DNA of 64,000 bases from an uncultured Dehalococcoidia bacterium (GCA_958296225.1 OY282456.1:3876523-3940522), one strand, 5' to 3'; shown: positions 8,545-17,765, counted from the stretch's first letter. A program made the numbers and translations. The notes: generated by a model from the letters alone, not told the origin.

Positions 8545-9396
8545 ATGCCAGGAATGTACGCAATACTGTGCCGGCCAATGCGCTGGCTGGCCGTCTCTCT
8601 CGTCTGCATCGTCCTGCCGGCAGCGGCGGCGTGTGGCACAACCGCGCAGGAACCGGCGGCGGCCCCCGATAACGTGGTCATCAACCTGCCCATTGCCAAC
8701 CGCGCCGTCGCCCTCACTCGCGAAGACTTGCGCGTTGCGCAGGGTGATACCGTCACTATGAACATTACCGCCGACGAGGCGGGCGAGCTTCATTTACACG
8801 GCTACAACCTCACCGTACCCGTGTCTCCCGAAACGCCGGGCGCGCTGACCTTTGAGGCCGATGCCGCCGGCGCTTTCGGATTGAATTTCCACGTTTTCGC
8901 CGCCGACGGCGCGGCGGGCGATTCCCACGGCGGCCACGACCATAACGGGGGAACGAGTCCTGAACTCATCGCGTCCGCAGCGCCCGTTAGCGTGCGAATC
9001 AGCGCCGACGTTGAGGACAACGGCGGCGTCAACGTCCGCATCATGGCCGACGGGTGGCGCTGGGCGCCGGAATTGGTGGACCAGGAACACACGCCGGGGG
9101 CGGGCCACGGCCACATCTACGTGGACGGCGAGAAAATCGCCCGCGTCTATGGCTCCGACTACCACATCGCGGAGTTGGCGCCGGGCCGCCATGGAATCCG
9201 CGTGACGCTGAATACCAACAACCACGGGGAGCTGACGTATAACGGGCAAAAGGTAGAGGCAATCACTACCGTGAACGTGCCGGACGTGGGCCAGGCACAC
9301 AACGAACACGGCCACGGCGACAACAATCAGGGGGGCCAGGCCGAGCGCGCAATCATCGCCGAAGTGCGCCTGGGCAACCTGGAAGTGTATCCCTAG
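8545..9396 (+). CDS. Exported lipoprotein with cupredoxin-like and His-rich segments
   Basis: A 283-residue protein starting at ATG 8545, placed by a GGAGG at 8531. The N-terminus is a lipoprotein signal ending in LPAAAAC, with Cys30 as the lipidation site. The first domain contains LHLHGYNLTVPV followed by FEADAAGAFGLNFHVF, which resembles cupredoxin-like metal-binding domains. A His/Gly/Asp linker (DSHGGHDHNGG) follows. A second domain has GHGHIYVDGE and LAPGRHGIRVTLNTNNHGEL, like His-rich periplasmic copper or zinc proteins. A role in binding or delivering metal outside the membrane is inferred. The gene ends in front of a strong hairpin terminator. Confidence 0.7.
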   Translation: MPGMYAILCRPMRWLAVSLVCIVLPAAAACGTTAQEPAAAPDNVVINLPIANRAVALTREDLRVAQGDTVTMNITADEAGELHLHGYNLTVPVSPETPGALTFEADAAGAFGLNFHVFAADGAAGDSHGGHDHNGGTSPELIASAAPVSVRISADVEDNGGVNVRIMADGWRWAPELVDQEHTPGAGHGHIYVDGEKIARVYGSDYHIAELAPGRHGIRVTLNTNNHGELTYNGQKVEAITTVNVPDVGQAHNEHGHGDNNQGGQAERAIIAEVRLGNLEVYP

Positions 9397-9401
9397 CAAG
9401 C

Positions 9402-9431
9402 GGCCGGGGCGAATAATCATTCGCCCCGGCC
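9402..9431. terminator. Bidirectional hairpin between convergent genes
   Basis: A perfect 13-bp stem (GGCCGGGGCGAAT / ATTCGCCCCGGCC) with an AATC loop lies between the lipoprotein stop and the citrate synthase stop. There is no long T-tract on either side, but position and strength fit a shared transcription barrier. Confidence 0.6.
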
Positions 9432-9455
9432 GGCGCCGTGAACAGGCTTGCCGCT

Positions 9456-10592
9456 CTACCGCTGTTCAATCGGGACGTACTCCCGGTCCATTTGGCCGAT
9501 ATAGTGCAGCCGGGGGCGCAGCAGGATGTTGTTTTCGTACTGCTCGATGCACTGGGCCGACCAGCCGGGCACCCGTCCCAACGCGAAAATGGGAATGAAC
9601 AGGTCGGACGGAATCCCCAGCAGGTGGTAGATGGAGCCGGCGTAAAAGTCCACGTTGACGTAGATGCCCCGGTCCCGGTAGGGGGCCATTACGTTTTCGG
9701 ACAAGTGGGTGAGAATCTGGAACCAGCGCGGGTCGCCCAGCTTTTCGCCCAGGGCTTGAGAGCGCTCGCGCAGGTGCCGGGCCCGGGGGTCTTCGGCTTT
9801 ATAGACCCGGTGGCCGAACCCCATGATACGCTCGCGATTGTTCAGTTTGTTGCGCGCGTATTCCTCGGCGTTCTCCGGGTTGCCGATTTCCAGCGACATT
9901 TTCATCACTTCTTCGGCCGCGCCGCCGTGGGCCGGCCCTTTCAGCGTGCCCACCGCGCCCGACACGGCGGCGTGCAGCGTCGAGTTGGTGGACGCCGACA
10001 CCCGCGCCGCAAAGGACGATGCGTTGACCCCGTGCTCGGCGTGCAGGATAAAGTCCACGTCCATCAGCGCGACGGTTTCGGCGTCAGGAATCTCGTCGAA
10101 CAGCATATACAGGAAGTTGCCGGCGTGGTTCAGGTCAGGATTGGGCACAACCGGCTCCAGGCCGGAGCGGATGCGATGATGGGCCGTAACAATGGTGGGG
10201 GCCTGGGCCGTCAGGCGCAGCGCCTTGCGGACGTTGGCCTCTGTGGAGTTGTTCTCGGCGTCCTCGTCGAACGCGGCCAACCCAATCATTGCCGTTTGCA
10301 GCACATCCATAGGATGGGCGCGCTGCACCGCGTCGATGACCGTAATGATTTCGTTGGGGATACGGCGGTTGGCCCGTAGATAATCGTCCAGTTCGGCCAG
10401 TTGCTCGCCATTGGGCAGTTGGCCGTACAGCACCAGGTAGATAGTCTCTTCAAAGGTGGACTTCTCGGCCAGGTCGTGGATGTCGTAGCCGCGATAAAGC
10501 AGCTTTCCGATTTCGCCGTCGATGAAACTGGACTGGGTGGTGTCCATATAAATGTTCATCAGACCGCGATGCAGTTCGGGCTGATCGGCCAT
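9456..10592 (-). CDS. gltA: Citrate synthase
   Basis: A 378-residue single-domain citrate synthase of the short type II (GltA/CitZ) class, which condenses acetyl-CoA with oxaloacetate in the TCA cycle. The catalytic and substrate residues are present: His187 in LHAEHGVNASSFAAR, His222 in KGPAHGGAAEEV, the GFGHRVYK motif with His261, and the catalytic Asp315 in YVNVDFYAGSIYH. The C-terminal SAQCIEQYENNILLRPRL segment is typical. An AAGGAGG ribosome site precedes ATG 10592. Methylcitrate synthase activity cannot be excluded from sequence alone, but no prp genes are nearby. Confidence 0.93.
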   Translation of the reverse strand: MADQPELHRGLMNIYMDTTQSSFIDGEIGKLLYRGYDIHDLAEKSTFEETIYLVLYGQLPNGEQLAELDDYLRANRRIPNEIITVIDAVQRAHPMDVLQTAMIGLAAFDEDAENNSTEANVRKALRLTAQAPTIVTAHHRIRSGLEPVVPNPDLNHAGNFLYMLFDEIPDAETVALMDVDFILHAEHGVNASSFAARVSASTNSTLHAAVSGAVGTLKGPAHGGAAEEVMKMSLEIGNPENAEEYARNKLNNRERIMGFGHRVYKAEDPRARHLRERSQALGEKLGDPRWFQILTHLSENVMAPYRDRGIYVNVDFYAGSIYHLLGIPSDLFIPIFALGRVPGWSAQCIEQYENNILLRPRLHYIGQMDREYVPIEQR

Positions 10593-10761
10593 CAGTGTCC
10601 TCCTTGATTAAGGGCGAGGCCCCCGGTAACGCCGGCGCTTTTCGCACGCTCCGGCGGTAGGTTATGCTAGCATTGGCCCCGGCGGAGTGTCAACCAAAAT
10701 ACCCGCCCCAAGACCCGGCAGGAACAACTCTGACGGCTGCCCGGCCCCCACGGAGCGCTCC

Positions 10762-11658
10762 ATGAAATACGGCGTCATCCTGCCCAACGTTGGCCCCCTG
10801 GCCCACATTGATGCCCTCGCCGGCATCGCGCAGCGGGCCGAGGAACTGGAATACGACGGCGTCTTCCTCAGCGACCACGTCGCCATCCCCGCCGACCTGC
10901 GTTCCGCATACCCCTACCGCACTGATGGCCGCTTTCCCCTCACTTGGGATGACCGCATCCTGGAGCCGGTGACCACGCTGGCTTATCTGGCCGCCGTAAC
11001 TCAACACGTCCGGCTGGGCTGCAGCGTCCTGGTGCTGCCCTACCGCCATCCGGCGCTGAACGCCAAAATGCTGGGCACGCTGGATGTTATTTCCGGCGGG
11101 CGGCTCATCGTCGGCGCCGGCGTGGGCTGGATGGCCGAGGAGTTCAGCGCCCTGGATGCCGATTTCAACGCCCGCGGCGCTGTAACCGACGCGCACATCG
11201 CCACCCTGCGCGCGCTGTGGAGCGGCGCGGATGACGGGAAATCGGGACTGATGATGTTCCCCCGGCCGGTTAGCCGGCCCCATCCCCCGATTTGGACCGG
11301 CGGCGCCAGCCCGCCGGCCCTGCGCCGCGCCGCCAACCTGGGCGACGGCTGGCACGGGATACGACAATCCCCGGCAGACGTGGGGCGTGTCGTTGCCCGC
11401 ATCACCGAACTGCGTACTAACGCCGGCCGGACGATGGACGGCTTTGAAATCTCCCTGCGCGCCGGCCTGGACATCACGGACGCCCCGATGCCGGGCGAGG
11501 GGCGCACCCCGCTGCGAGGTTCACCGGAGCAAATCGCCAACGACCTGGCGGCCTACGCTGACGCCGGCCTGACCTACCTGGCGTTGGAACCCCGCGCGGC
11601 CACGCCGGAGCAATTAATCAGCCGGTTAGAGCGTTTTACCGGAATCCGGCGGCCCTGA
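10762..11658 (+). CDS. LLM class F420-dependent oxidoreductase
   Basis: A 298-residue bacterial-luciferase-like flavin/F420 enzyme. It begins MKYGVILPNVGPLAHIDALAGIAQRAEELEYDG in the usual TIM-barrel manner. Further marks are FLSDHVAIP, RLGCSVLVLPYRHPALNAKM, the SGGRLIVGAGVGWMAEEFSAL motif that is highly typical of F420-linked members, and a late HPPIWTGGASPPALRRAANLGDGW segment. The frame is open to a GTG at 10687, but the ATG at 10762 aligns with the start of the fold. The substrate is unknown. It is divergent from citrate synthase and ends with its stop directly against the stop of the SDR gene. Confidence 0.88.
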   Translation: MKYGVILPNVGPLAHIDALAGIAQRAEELEYDGVFLSDHVAIPADLRSAYPYRTDGRFPLTWDDRILEPVTTLAYLAAVTQHVRLGCSVLVLPYRHPALNAKMLGTLDVISGGRLIVGAGVGWMAEEFSALDADFNARGAVTDAHIATLRALWSGADDGKSGLMMFPRPVSRPHPPIWTGGASPPALRRAANLGDGWHGIRQSPADVGRVVARITELRTNAGRTMDGFEISLRAGLDITDAPMPGEGRTPLRGSPEQIANDLAAYADAGLTYLALEPRAATPEQLISRLERFTGIRRP

Positions 11659-12417
11659 TTACTGCGCCGTCCAGCCGCCGTCCACCACCACCTCGCTGCC
11701 GGTGACGAAGGATGATTCGTCAGACGCGAGGTAGAGGACGGCGTGGGCAACTTCATCGGGTTCTCCGTAACGACCCATGGGGATGCGGGAGAGCATCATG
11801 GCGTAGCGCTCCGGGTCGTCGCGGCCGGCGCGGGTCATCTCCGTTACCACCGGGCCGGGATGCACCGAGTTGACCCGTATGCCGTCCCCCGCATATTGCA
11901 GCGCCGCCGCTTTGGTGAAAATCCGCACCGCGCCCTTGGAGGTCTGGTACGCCGCGCCGTTATAGGGTACGGCAACAATCCCCAACTGCGACGAAATGTT
12001 GATGATGGAGCCGCCGCCGGCTTGGCGCATCGCCGGTATCGCCGTCTTGGCGCCCAGGAACACGCCTTTCACGTTCACGTCCATAGTACGGTCCCAGACT
12101 TCGACCGGCTCCTCGTGGATGGGCGACGAACTGCTGCCAATCCCGGCGTTGTTGACCAGCACGTTGAGCATCCCAAACCGCGACACCGCCGCCGCCACGG
12201 CGGCCTGCCAGTCCGATTCCTCCCTAACGTCCAGATGCGTGTAGTAGCAGCGACCGCCGGCGTTAGCGATGTATGCAGCCACCGCTTCACCGGCCTCGTC
12301 CAGGATGTCGCCAATAACCACCGCGGCCCCTTCCTGAGCGAACAGCCGCGCTTCCGACTCCCCCATTCCCCGCGCGCCGCCGCTAATCAGGGCTACCTTA
12401 CCGTCCAACCGGCCCAT
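11659..12417 (-). CDS. SDR family oxidoreductase
   Basis: A 252-residue classical short-chain dehydrogenase. The cofactor-binding glycine motif is SGGARGMG (residues 12-19), and Asp at GDILDEAG suggests NAD preference. NNAGIG is present. The catalytic Ser is in IINISSQLG and the Tyr/Lys pair in YQTSKGAVR. The PGPVVTEM segment and the C-terminal DESSFVTGSEVVVDGGW complete the family pattern. The substrate is unknown. Its stop codon touches the stop of the convergent LLM gene with no gap, so no terminator separates them. Confidence 0.92.
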   Translation of the reverse strand: MGRLDGKVALISGGARGMGESEARLFAQEGAAVVIGDILDEAGEAVAAYIANAGGRCYYTHLDVREESDWQAAVAAAVSRFGMLNVLVNNAGIGSSSSPIHEEPVEVWDRTMDVNVKGVFLGAKTAIPAMRQAGGGSIINISSQLGIVAVPYNGAAYQTSKGAVRIFTKAAALQYAGDGIRVNSVHPGPVVTEMTRAGRDDPERYAMMLSRIPMGRYGEPDEVAHAVLYLASDESSFVTGSEVVVDGGWTAQ

Positions 12418-12447
12418 CTTATCCTCTCCTGTCCTTTATCCTTGCGG

Positions 12448-13638
12448 CTAAAAATTGTATGGTGTCCAGGGTCGATACTGGACGGCAAACATCCGGTCCG
12501 CCCGCAGCAGCGCTCCCGGAGTACACTCCTCCACCAACCCGGCTTGCGCCAGCGTGCTGAAACTCGCGGCCCCCATGTAGGCCGGAGCCAGCGCCGAAAC
12601 CGCCACTATCACATCCGGGGATGCGCCGGTGGCGCGACAGGTGGCCCCGGACAGCGACGTTGCCAACTCGAACCGTCCGTCGTTCCAGGGGCACAGGTCG
12701 TCCCGCACTTCCAAAACCACCCGGTCGCTCGCCAGATAACTGCGGAGTTCCAGGGCGGCGCGGGCGTCCACCACGCGCACCCACAGCCCGTCGCGGGTCG
12801 CTCTTTGCAACCGTCGCGGGTCGGCCAGCAGCCACGGCATGGGGTCGTCCACCGGACGTTTGATTGCCTCCGTGCGTTCGATGAGGTCCATATCGAAGCA
12901 GAATCGCCAGAGCGCGGCGTTGGCTTCTTTCGTGGCTGCCATCAACTCGTTCACAACGAGGCTGGGCCGTCTGGTGCGGTAGGTTACGTAGCCGTCCACT
13001 CTCCCGTCTGATTCGTAGGCGGCGTAAAACAGCCCGCCGGAGCCGCCTTGACGGTGCTCCGGCGCGCGGGAATCCTGCTCCCAATGGTGCATCGCCCTCT
13101 GGAACACCGCCGGGCGGTCAACGGTGCTGCGCCGGAAAACCTCGGGCAACTCTGTCATAATATCCGCCGGCTCGACGAACACGATTCGACCGGGGCTGTC
13201 CTGGGGGCGAGCGTATCCGTTGTGCTGGCGTTCCAGCGTCCATTGCTCATGCACCGACCCAACGCCATATCCGAACCGGCCGTAGATGATGCTTTCGGTG
13301 GCGAACAGCGCGGCGAAGGGCTCGCCACGCTCGTGCACGTCGTTAATCTGACGGCGCATCATCATGGTCATCACGCCGCGCCGCCGGTGCGTGGGCTGCA
13401 CTTCCACGTTAGACACCCCGGCGACTACCGTTGAGCCGCCGGGTATGGACATTTCCAGCCGGTGCGAGTGAGCGCCGCCGACGATGTCCCCGTTCTCGAA
13501 CACGGCGATGGAACGCTCCAGGTCAAAATGGGGCCGCAGTTCCTCCGGGTCGTGGGCCAGCCGGTTGCCGTGGGCGCGCGACTCGGCGCGCAGCCAGTGA
13601 ACAAACTCGTCGGCGGTTACGTTCCTCATCTCTAACAT
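12448..13638 (-). CDS. GNAT family N-acetyltransferase (Eis-like)
   Basis: A 396-residue protein with the three-part layout of Eis-like acetyltransferases. There is an N-terminal GNAT domain with acetyl-CoA loop VSNVEVQPTHRRRGVMTMMMRRQI, a second GNAT-like domain in the middle, and a C-terminal sterol-carrier-like domain that ends in a free carboxylate, used in Eis as the catalytic base. The start at 13638 is preferred because a GGAG lies about 10 bp upstream; the frame is open to 13659. Possible substrates are amines, including aminoglycosides in characterised relatives, but nothing in the context shows this here. It is separated from the SDR gene by 30 bp and may share its transcript. Confidence 0.8.
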   Translation of the reverse strand: MLEMRNVTADEFVHWLRAESRAHGNRLAHDPEELRPHFDLERSIAVFENGDIVGGAHSHRLEMSIPGGSTVVAGVSNVEVQPTHRRRGVMTMMMRRQINDVHERGEPFAALFATESIIYGRFGYGVGSVHEQWTLERQHNGYARPQDSPGRIVFVEPADIMTELPEVFRRSTVDRPAVFQRAMHHWEQDSRAPEHRQGGSGGLFYAAYESDGRVDGYVTYRTRRPSLVVNELMAATKEANAALWRFCFDMDLIERTEAIKRPVDDPMPWLLADPRRLQRATRDGLWVRVVDARAALELRSYLASDRVVLEVRDDLCPWNDGRFELATSLSGATCRATGASPDVIVAVSALAPAYMGAASFSTLAQAGLVEECTPGALLRADRMFAVQYRPWTPYNF

Positions 13639-13826
13639 CGAGTTTGCTCTCCATGCCAATCAGTCAATTTAGTCAAGTACATCAGGCTAATCCGGTGGGT
13701 TTCACAATCGCTCGCATACCAGCCGGCCAGTTCCGGTTTCCTGCAATATGAAACACGTCAGGGTTGGATAACGCTTCCCATCCGCCGTAACCAAACAACC
13801 GTCTGGACGTTGATAAGCGGTAGCGG

Positions 13827-13898
13827 TGGGCCCGACAGGGTTCGAACCTGTGACCTGCCGATTATGAGTCGGATGCTCTGCCACTGAGCTACGGGCCC
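13827..13898 (-). tRNA. tRNA with CAU anticodon (elongator Met, possibly Ile2)
   Basis: On the minus strand GGGCCCG pairs with CGGGCCC. The D-arm is GCTCAGTGGCAGAGC, the anticodon loop is CTCATAA, and the T-arm is ACAGGTTCGAACCCTGT. The discriminator is A at 13827. The next bases are CCG, so CCA is not encoded, unlike the tRNA-Ser at 3102. A CAU anticodon without initiator features means either elongator Met or lysidine-modified Ile; I cannot separate them by eye. Confidence 0.93.
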
Positions 13899-13960
13899 AA
13901 GACCTGCGTGGTAGGGGCAATTCCCGCCCCCCTTCAGGTTAGACCTCACCGCCGCAATCG

Positions 13961-15313
13961 TCAAATGCCCAGCCGCTCCCGGTAATCCGGGTCCCACTCC
14001 GCCAGCTGCCGCCGTGCTATCAGTTCCTGCGGGTCCAGCGTTGGCGATGGCTCGCCGCTGGTAGGCACCGTCGTAATCACCGCCTCGTCAGCCCACGCCG
14101 ACACCTGCGCCGCCGGTTTGCCCAGCAGCGCTTCCAGCAGCGCCACATTGTCCTGGCCAAAGGTGGGAGCCGGGCCGCGTATGCCGAGTGGCGTCCGGGA
14201 CAACTGATAGGGACGCCCCATCAGAATCCGCGGCCCGATGCCCCGCTCCGGCGGATACTCCACCCGCTCCAGAAAATTACGGCTGCGATAATGGGGGTCA
14301 AAGTGAACGTCCTTCCCGCTCAGCACCGGCCCGGAGGCGATGCCCTTGGCCTGCAAAGCGTGCATCAAGTCATATTTGTCTTGATGCCGTGTCCACTGCC
14401 CGATGGCATCGTCAATCTCATCGTGCCCCTGCTGCCGGCCGGCCAGCGTGCCGTAGCGGCCATCCGACGCCAGGTCATTCCGCTCCATCATCCGGCATAG
14501 CGCCCGCCACTGCCGATTATCCCCCACCGACAGCGTAATCCACTGGTCAGCGCCCGCCGCCGGATAGGCCCCCTGGGGGGCGCGGTAGGGGTGCCGGTTG
14601 CCGATGCGTTCGCCCTCCCGCCCGTTGGCGATGGCGTCCATGAGGTACTCCGACAGGAACATGACGCCGGCCTGGTACATACCGATGTCCACCCACTGCC
14701 CCCGGCCCGTGCGGTTGCGGTAGCGCAGCGCGGCCCCGATGGCGAACATTGCGCTCCAGGTGGACAGAAAATCGACGAAGGAACGGCCGGCTTTGGACGG
14801 CTCGTCTCCCGGATACCCGGTGACCCAGCAGTGCCCGTGCGTTCCCTCTTGCGTCGTCGCCTGTGCCGGATAGGACGAATACGGCCCGTCGCCATGCCCA
14901 TACCCGGTGTTGGACACCATGATGATGTCGGGCCGCAGCTGGCGGAGATTGGGATAGTCCAGCCCCCAACGCCGCATCACCCGAGGCGTAAAGTTTTCCA
15001 TCACCACGTCGCTGACCATCACCAGGTCGCGGAAAATTTCCCGCCCTTCCTCGCGTGACATATCCAGCACCAGCGACCGCTTGCCCCGGTTCAACAGCTG
15101 GTACGTAGAGGGACGATTCCACCAATCCTCGCCCGGCTCATTATCCGGGAAGGTGCCGTAGAGGCCGCCGCCGCGCGTGATGTCCGGGCGGCCCGGCCCC
15201 TCAATCTTGATGACTTCCGCGCCCAAATCAGCCAGTTGGCCGCCGGTATAGGGCAATGCAAAGACATAGGTGGAATCCAGCACCCGAATCCCGTCCAGTG
15301 GCAGCGCCGTCAT
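13961..15313 (-). CDS. CaiB/BaiF family (family III) CoA-transferase A
   Basis: A 450-residue family III CoA-transferase, which moves CoA between carboxylic acids through an aspartyl-CoA thioester. The N-terminus LDGIRVLDSTYVFALPYTGGQLADLGAEVIKIEGP is the standard opening. Then come LVLDMSREEGREIFRDLV, the VVMENFTPRVMRRWGLDY motif, and the segment SFVDFLSTWSAMFAIGAALRYRNRTGRGQWVDIGMYQ typical of the large domain. The last stretch GPAPTFGQDNVALLEALLG matches family ends. It is the last gene of a six-gene minus-strand row (19780 to 13961) with four Uma2 genes in between, starting only 2 bp after the last Uma2 stop. The acid partner is unknown. Confidence 0.88.
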   Translation of the reverse strand: MTALPLDGIRVLDSTYVFALPYTGGQLADLGAEVIKIEGPGRPDITRGGGLYGTFPDNEPGEDWWNRPSTYQLLNRGKRSLVLDMSREEGREIFRDLVMVSDVVMENFTPRVMRRWGLDYPNLRQLRPDIIMVSNTGYGHGDGPYSSYPAQATTQEGTHGHCWVTGYPGDEPSKAGRSFVDFLSTWSAMFAIGAALRYRNRTGRGQWVDIGMYQAGVMFLSEYLMDAIANGREGERIGNRHPYRAPQGAYPAAGADQWITLSVGDNRQWRALCRMMERNDLASDGRYGTLAGRQQGHDEIDDAIGQWTRHQDKYDLMHALQAKGIASGPVLSGKDVHFDPHYRSRNFLERVEYPPERGIGPRILMGRPYQLSRTPLGIRGPAPTFGQDNVALLEALLGKPAAQVSAWADEAVITTVPTSGEPSPTLDPQELIARRQLAEWDPDYRERLGI

Positions 15314-15315
15314 AA

Positions 15316-16164
15316 TTAGTAACTCCCCTCCGACTGCTGGCGTCGCAGCTGCGCTTCCAGCTGCCGGATGTGTTCCTCAGCCGCGGCGCGGGCCTGCTGC
15401 TCCGCGCCCAACTGCGCCTCCGCCGATTCCCGCGCATCGCGTTCATCGGCCAGCGCCGATTCCGCCAGCGTCAGCCTGCCTTCCGTTAGAGCCAGCCGAC
15501 CCTCCGCCAGCGTCAGCCTGCCTTCCACCAGCGTCATATCGCAGAGATACCGCCCCGTCTTGCGGTCGTAAAAGCGCAGGCTCGACGCATCGTCAACATC
15601 CCAATCCCACGCCGGATGCCAGCACAGGCACAAGTCCAGCGTCGGGCTGTAGCCCCACACCATCCCGTCCATTTCCGTTATCACCGGAAGGTCCCGGTAC
15701 GCCCCGTTCACCAGTTCCTCCCCCGCCAGCGGATAACCGTAAAAGTCCCCGCCCGTCGGGTCCACCCGCCAGTACTCTCCAATCCCCAAGTCCGCGTACA
15801 GACCCCTCTTGAACCCGGTATCCCGGCCGTGGGTGGACTCCGACGCCACTTCCATCACCAAGTCCGGTGGCTTGCCCACTTCCCAGATGATGTACCCGTT
15901 GCGCCGCACAATGGCCGGCACGTCCACGCCGAAAGCCACGCACAAGTCCGGCTCAACCCGCACGTTCAGATCGTAGGGATCGTAGTTGACCACGCCGGCG
16001 CTGCGCACCAGGGTGTCCGGCTGTCCGGAGAAATGGTGGGCGACGAAGTAGCCGGTCTTGTCAATGGTGGGGGATTGCAGCATATCGCGGGGTTCCGGGT
16101 CGGGACAGACGTAATCATCGGGCAGCGCCACCGGGATGCGGGCGATTTGGGGTTGGGTAGCCAT
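15316..16164 (-). CDS. Uma2 family endonuclease-like protein, copy 1
   Basis: A 282-residue protein with a Uma2 (DUF820) domain, a PD-(D/E)XK nuclease-like fold of unknown role. Core motifs are RVEPDLCVAFGVD, DLVMEVASESTHGRD and KRGLYADLGIGEYWRVDPTG, which supply the usual acidic, E-x-S and Lys-Tyr positions. This copy has the longest tail: a heptad-like SLAEGRL/TLAEGRL coiled coil repeated about four times before the QLGAEQQARAAAEEHIRQLEAQL end. It is the fourth Uma2 gene to be transcribed, 19 bp after the copy at 16184, and abuts CoA-transferase A. I prefer ATG 16164 (MATQPQIARIP), which matches the other three copies. Confidence 0.85.
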   Translation of the reverse strand: MATQPQIARIPVALPDDYVCPDPEPRDMLQSPTIDKTGYFVAHHFSGQPDTLVRSAGVVNYDPYDLNVRVEPDLCVAFGVDVPAIVRRNGYIIWEVGKPPDLVMEVASESTHGRDTGFKRGLYADLGIGEYWRVDPTGGDFYGYPLAGEELVNGAYRDLPVITEMDGMVWGYSPTLDLCLCWHPAWDWDVDDASSLRFYDRKTGRYLCDMTLVEGRLTLAEGRLALTEGRLTLAESALADERDARESAEAQLGAEQQARAAAEEHIRQLEAQLRRQQSEGSY

Positions 16165-16183
16165 AGCAAGCCTCACGCATCCG

Positions 16184-16954
16184 TCAGTGGTTTGCGGAGG
16201 GTTCCGACTGCTGACGGCGCAGCTGCTCTTCCAGCTCCCGGATGCGTTCCTCAGCCGCGGCGCGGGCCTGTTGCTCCGCGCCCAACTGCGCCTCCGCCAG
16301 CGCCAGCCTGCCTTCCACTAGCGTCATATCGCAGAGATACCGCCCCGTCTTGCGGTCGTAAAAGCGCAGGTTCGACGCATCGTCAACATCCCAATCCCAT
16401 GCCGGATGCCAGCACAGGCACAAGTCCAGCGTCGGGCTGTAGCCCCATGCCATCCCGTCCGCTTCCGTTATCACCGGAATGTCCCGGTACGCCCCGTTCA
16501 CCAGTTCCTCCCCCGCCAGTGGATAACCGTAAAAATCCCCGCCAGTAGGGTCAACCCGCCAGTACTCCCCAATCCCCAAGTCCGCGTACAGACCCCGCTT
16601 GAACCCGGTATCCCGCCCGTGGGTGGACTCCGACGCCACTTCCATCACCAAGTCCGGCGGCTTGCCCACTTCCCAGATGATATACCCGTTGCGCCGCACA
16701 ATGGCCGGCACGTCCACGCCGAAAGCCACGCACAAGTCCGGCTCAACCCGCACGTTCAGATCGTAGGGATCGTAGTTGACCACGCCGGCGCTGCGCACCA
16801 GGGTGTCCGGCTGGCCGGAGAAATGGTGGGCGACGAAGTAGCCGGTCTTGTCAATGGTGGGGGATTGCAGCATATCGCGGGGTTCCGGGTCGGGACAGAC
16901 GTAATCATCGAGCAGCGCCACCGGGATGCGGGCGATTTGGGGCTGGGTAGCCAT
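16184..16954 (-). CDS. Uma2 family endonuclease-like protein, copy 2
   Basis: A 256-residue Uma2 protein almost identical to its neighbours through the nuclease-like domain (EPDLCVAFGVD, LVMEVASESTHGRD, GIGEYWRVDPTG). It shares MATQPQIARIPVAL with copy 1 at the N-terminus. The C-terminal coiled coil is shorter, with a single LALAEAQLGAEQQARAAAEERI block. Differences between copies fall mainly in the tail length and in the residues around YRDIPVITEADGMAWG. It is separated from both flanking copies by 19-bp spacers that are themselves near-identical, showing duplication of the whole gene-plus-spacer unit. Confidence 0.85.
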   Translation of the reverse strand: MATQPQIARIPVALLDDYVCPDPEPRDMLQSPTIDKTGYFVAHHFSGQPDTLVRSAGVVNYDPYDLNVRVEPDLCVAFGVDVPAIVRRNGYIIWEVGKPPDLVMEVASESTHGRDTGFKRGLYADLGIGEYWRVDPTGGDFYGYPLAGEELVNGAYRDIPVITEADGMAWGYSPTLDLCLCWHPAWDWDVDDASNLRFYDRKTGRYLCDMTLVEGRLALAEAQLGAEQQARAAAEERIRELEEQLRRQQSEPSANH

Positions 16955-16973
16955 GGCAAGCCTCAGGCATCCG

Positions 16974-17765
16974 TCAGTGGTTTGCGGAGGGTTCCGACTG
17001 CTGACGGCGCAACTGCTCTTCCAGCTGCCGGATGCGTTCCTCAGCCGCGGCGCGGGCCTGCTGCTCCGCGCCCAACTGCGCCTCCGCCGACTCCCGCGCC
17101 GCCCGTTCCGTCGCCAACGCCCCTTCCACCAGCGTCATATCGCAGAGATACCGCCCCGTCTTACGGTCGTAAAAGCGCAGGTTTGACGCATCGTCAACAT
17201 CCCAATCCCATTCCGGATGCCAGCACAGGCACAAGTCCAGCGTCGGGCTATATCCCCATACCATCCCGTCCGCTTCCGTGGCTACTGCGATGTCCCGGTA
17301 CACCCCGTTCACCAGTTCCTCCCCCGCCAGCGGATAACCGTAAAGGTCCCCGCCCGTCGGGTCAACCCGCCAGTACTCCCCAATCCCCAAGTCCGCGTAC
17401 AGACCCCGCTTGAACCCGGTATCCCGGCCGTGGGTGGACTCCGATGCCACTTCCATCACCAAGTCCGGCGGCTTGCCCACTTCCCAGATGATATACCCGT
17501 TGCGCCGCACAATGGCCGGCACGTCCACGCCGAAGGCCACGCACAAGTCCGGCTCAACCCGCACGTTCAGATCGTAGGGGTCGTAGTTGACCACGCCGGC
17601 GCTGCGCACCAGGGTGTCCGGCTGGCCGGAGAAATAGTGGGCGACGAAGTAGCCGGTCTTGTCAATAGTGGGAGATTGCAGCATATCGCGGGGTTCCGGG
17701 TCGGGGCAGACGTAATCATCGGGCAGCGCCACCGGGAGGCGGGCGATTTGGGGTTGGGTAGCCAT
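16974..17765 (-). CDS. Uma2 family endonuclease-like protein, copy 3
   Basis: A 263-residue Uma2 protein with the same motifs as the other copies (EPDLCVAFGVD, LVMEVASESTHGRD, GIGEYWRVDPTG). Its distinguishing tail reads VEGALATERAARESAEAQLGAEQQ, a coiled-coil variant not present in copies 2 and 4. The YRDIAVATEADGMVWG segment is shared with copy 4 rather than with copies 1 and 2, suggesting either stepwise duplication or gene conversion. All catalytic-type residues appear intact, so I see no sign of pseudogenisation. Confidence 0.85.
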   Translation of the reverse strand: MATQPQIARLPVALPDDYVCPDPEPRDMLQSPTIDKTGYFVAHYFSGQPDTLVRSAGVVNYDPYDLNVRVEPDLCVAFGVDVPAIVRRNGYIIWEVGKPPDLVMEVASESTHGRDTGFKRGLYADLGIGEYWRVDPTGGDLYGYPLAGEELVNGVYRDIAVATEADGMVWGYSPTLDLCLCWHPEWDWDVDDASNLRFYDRKTGRYLCDMTLVEGALATERAARESAEAQLGAEQQARAAAEERIRQLEEQLRRQQSEPSANH

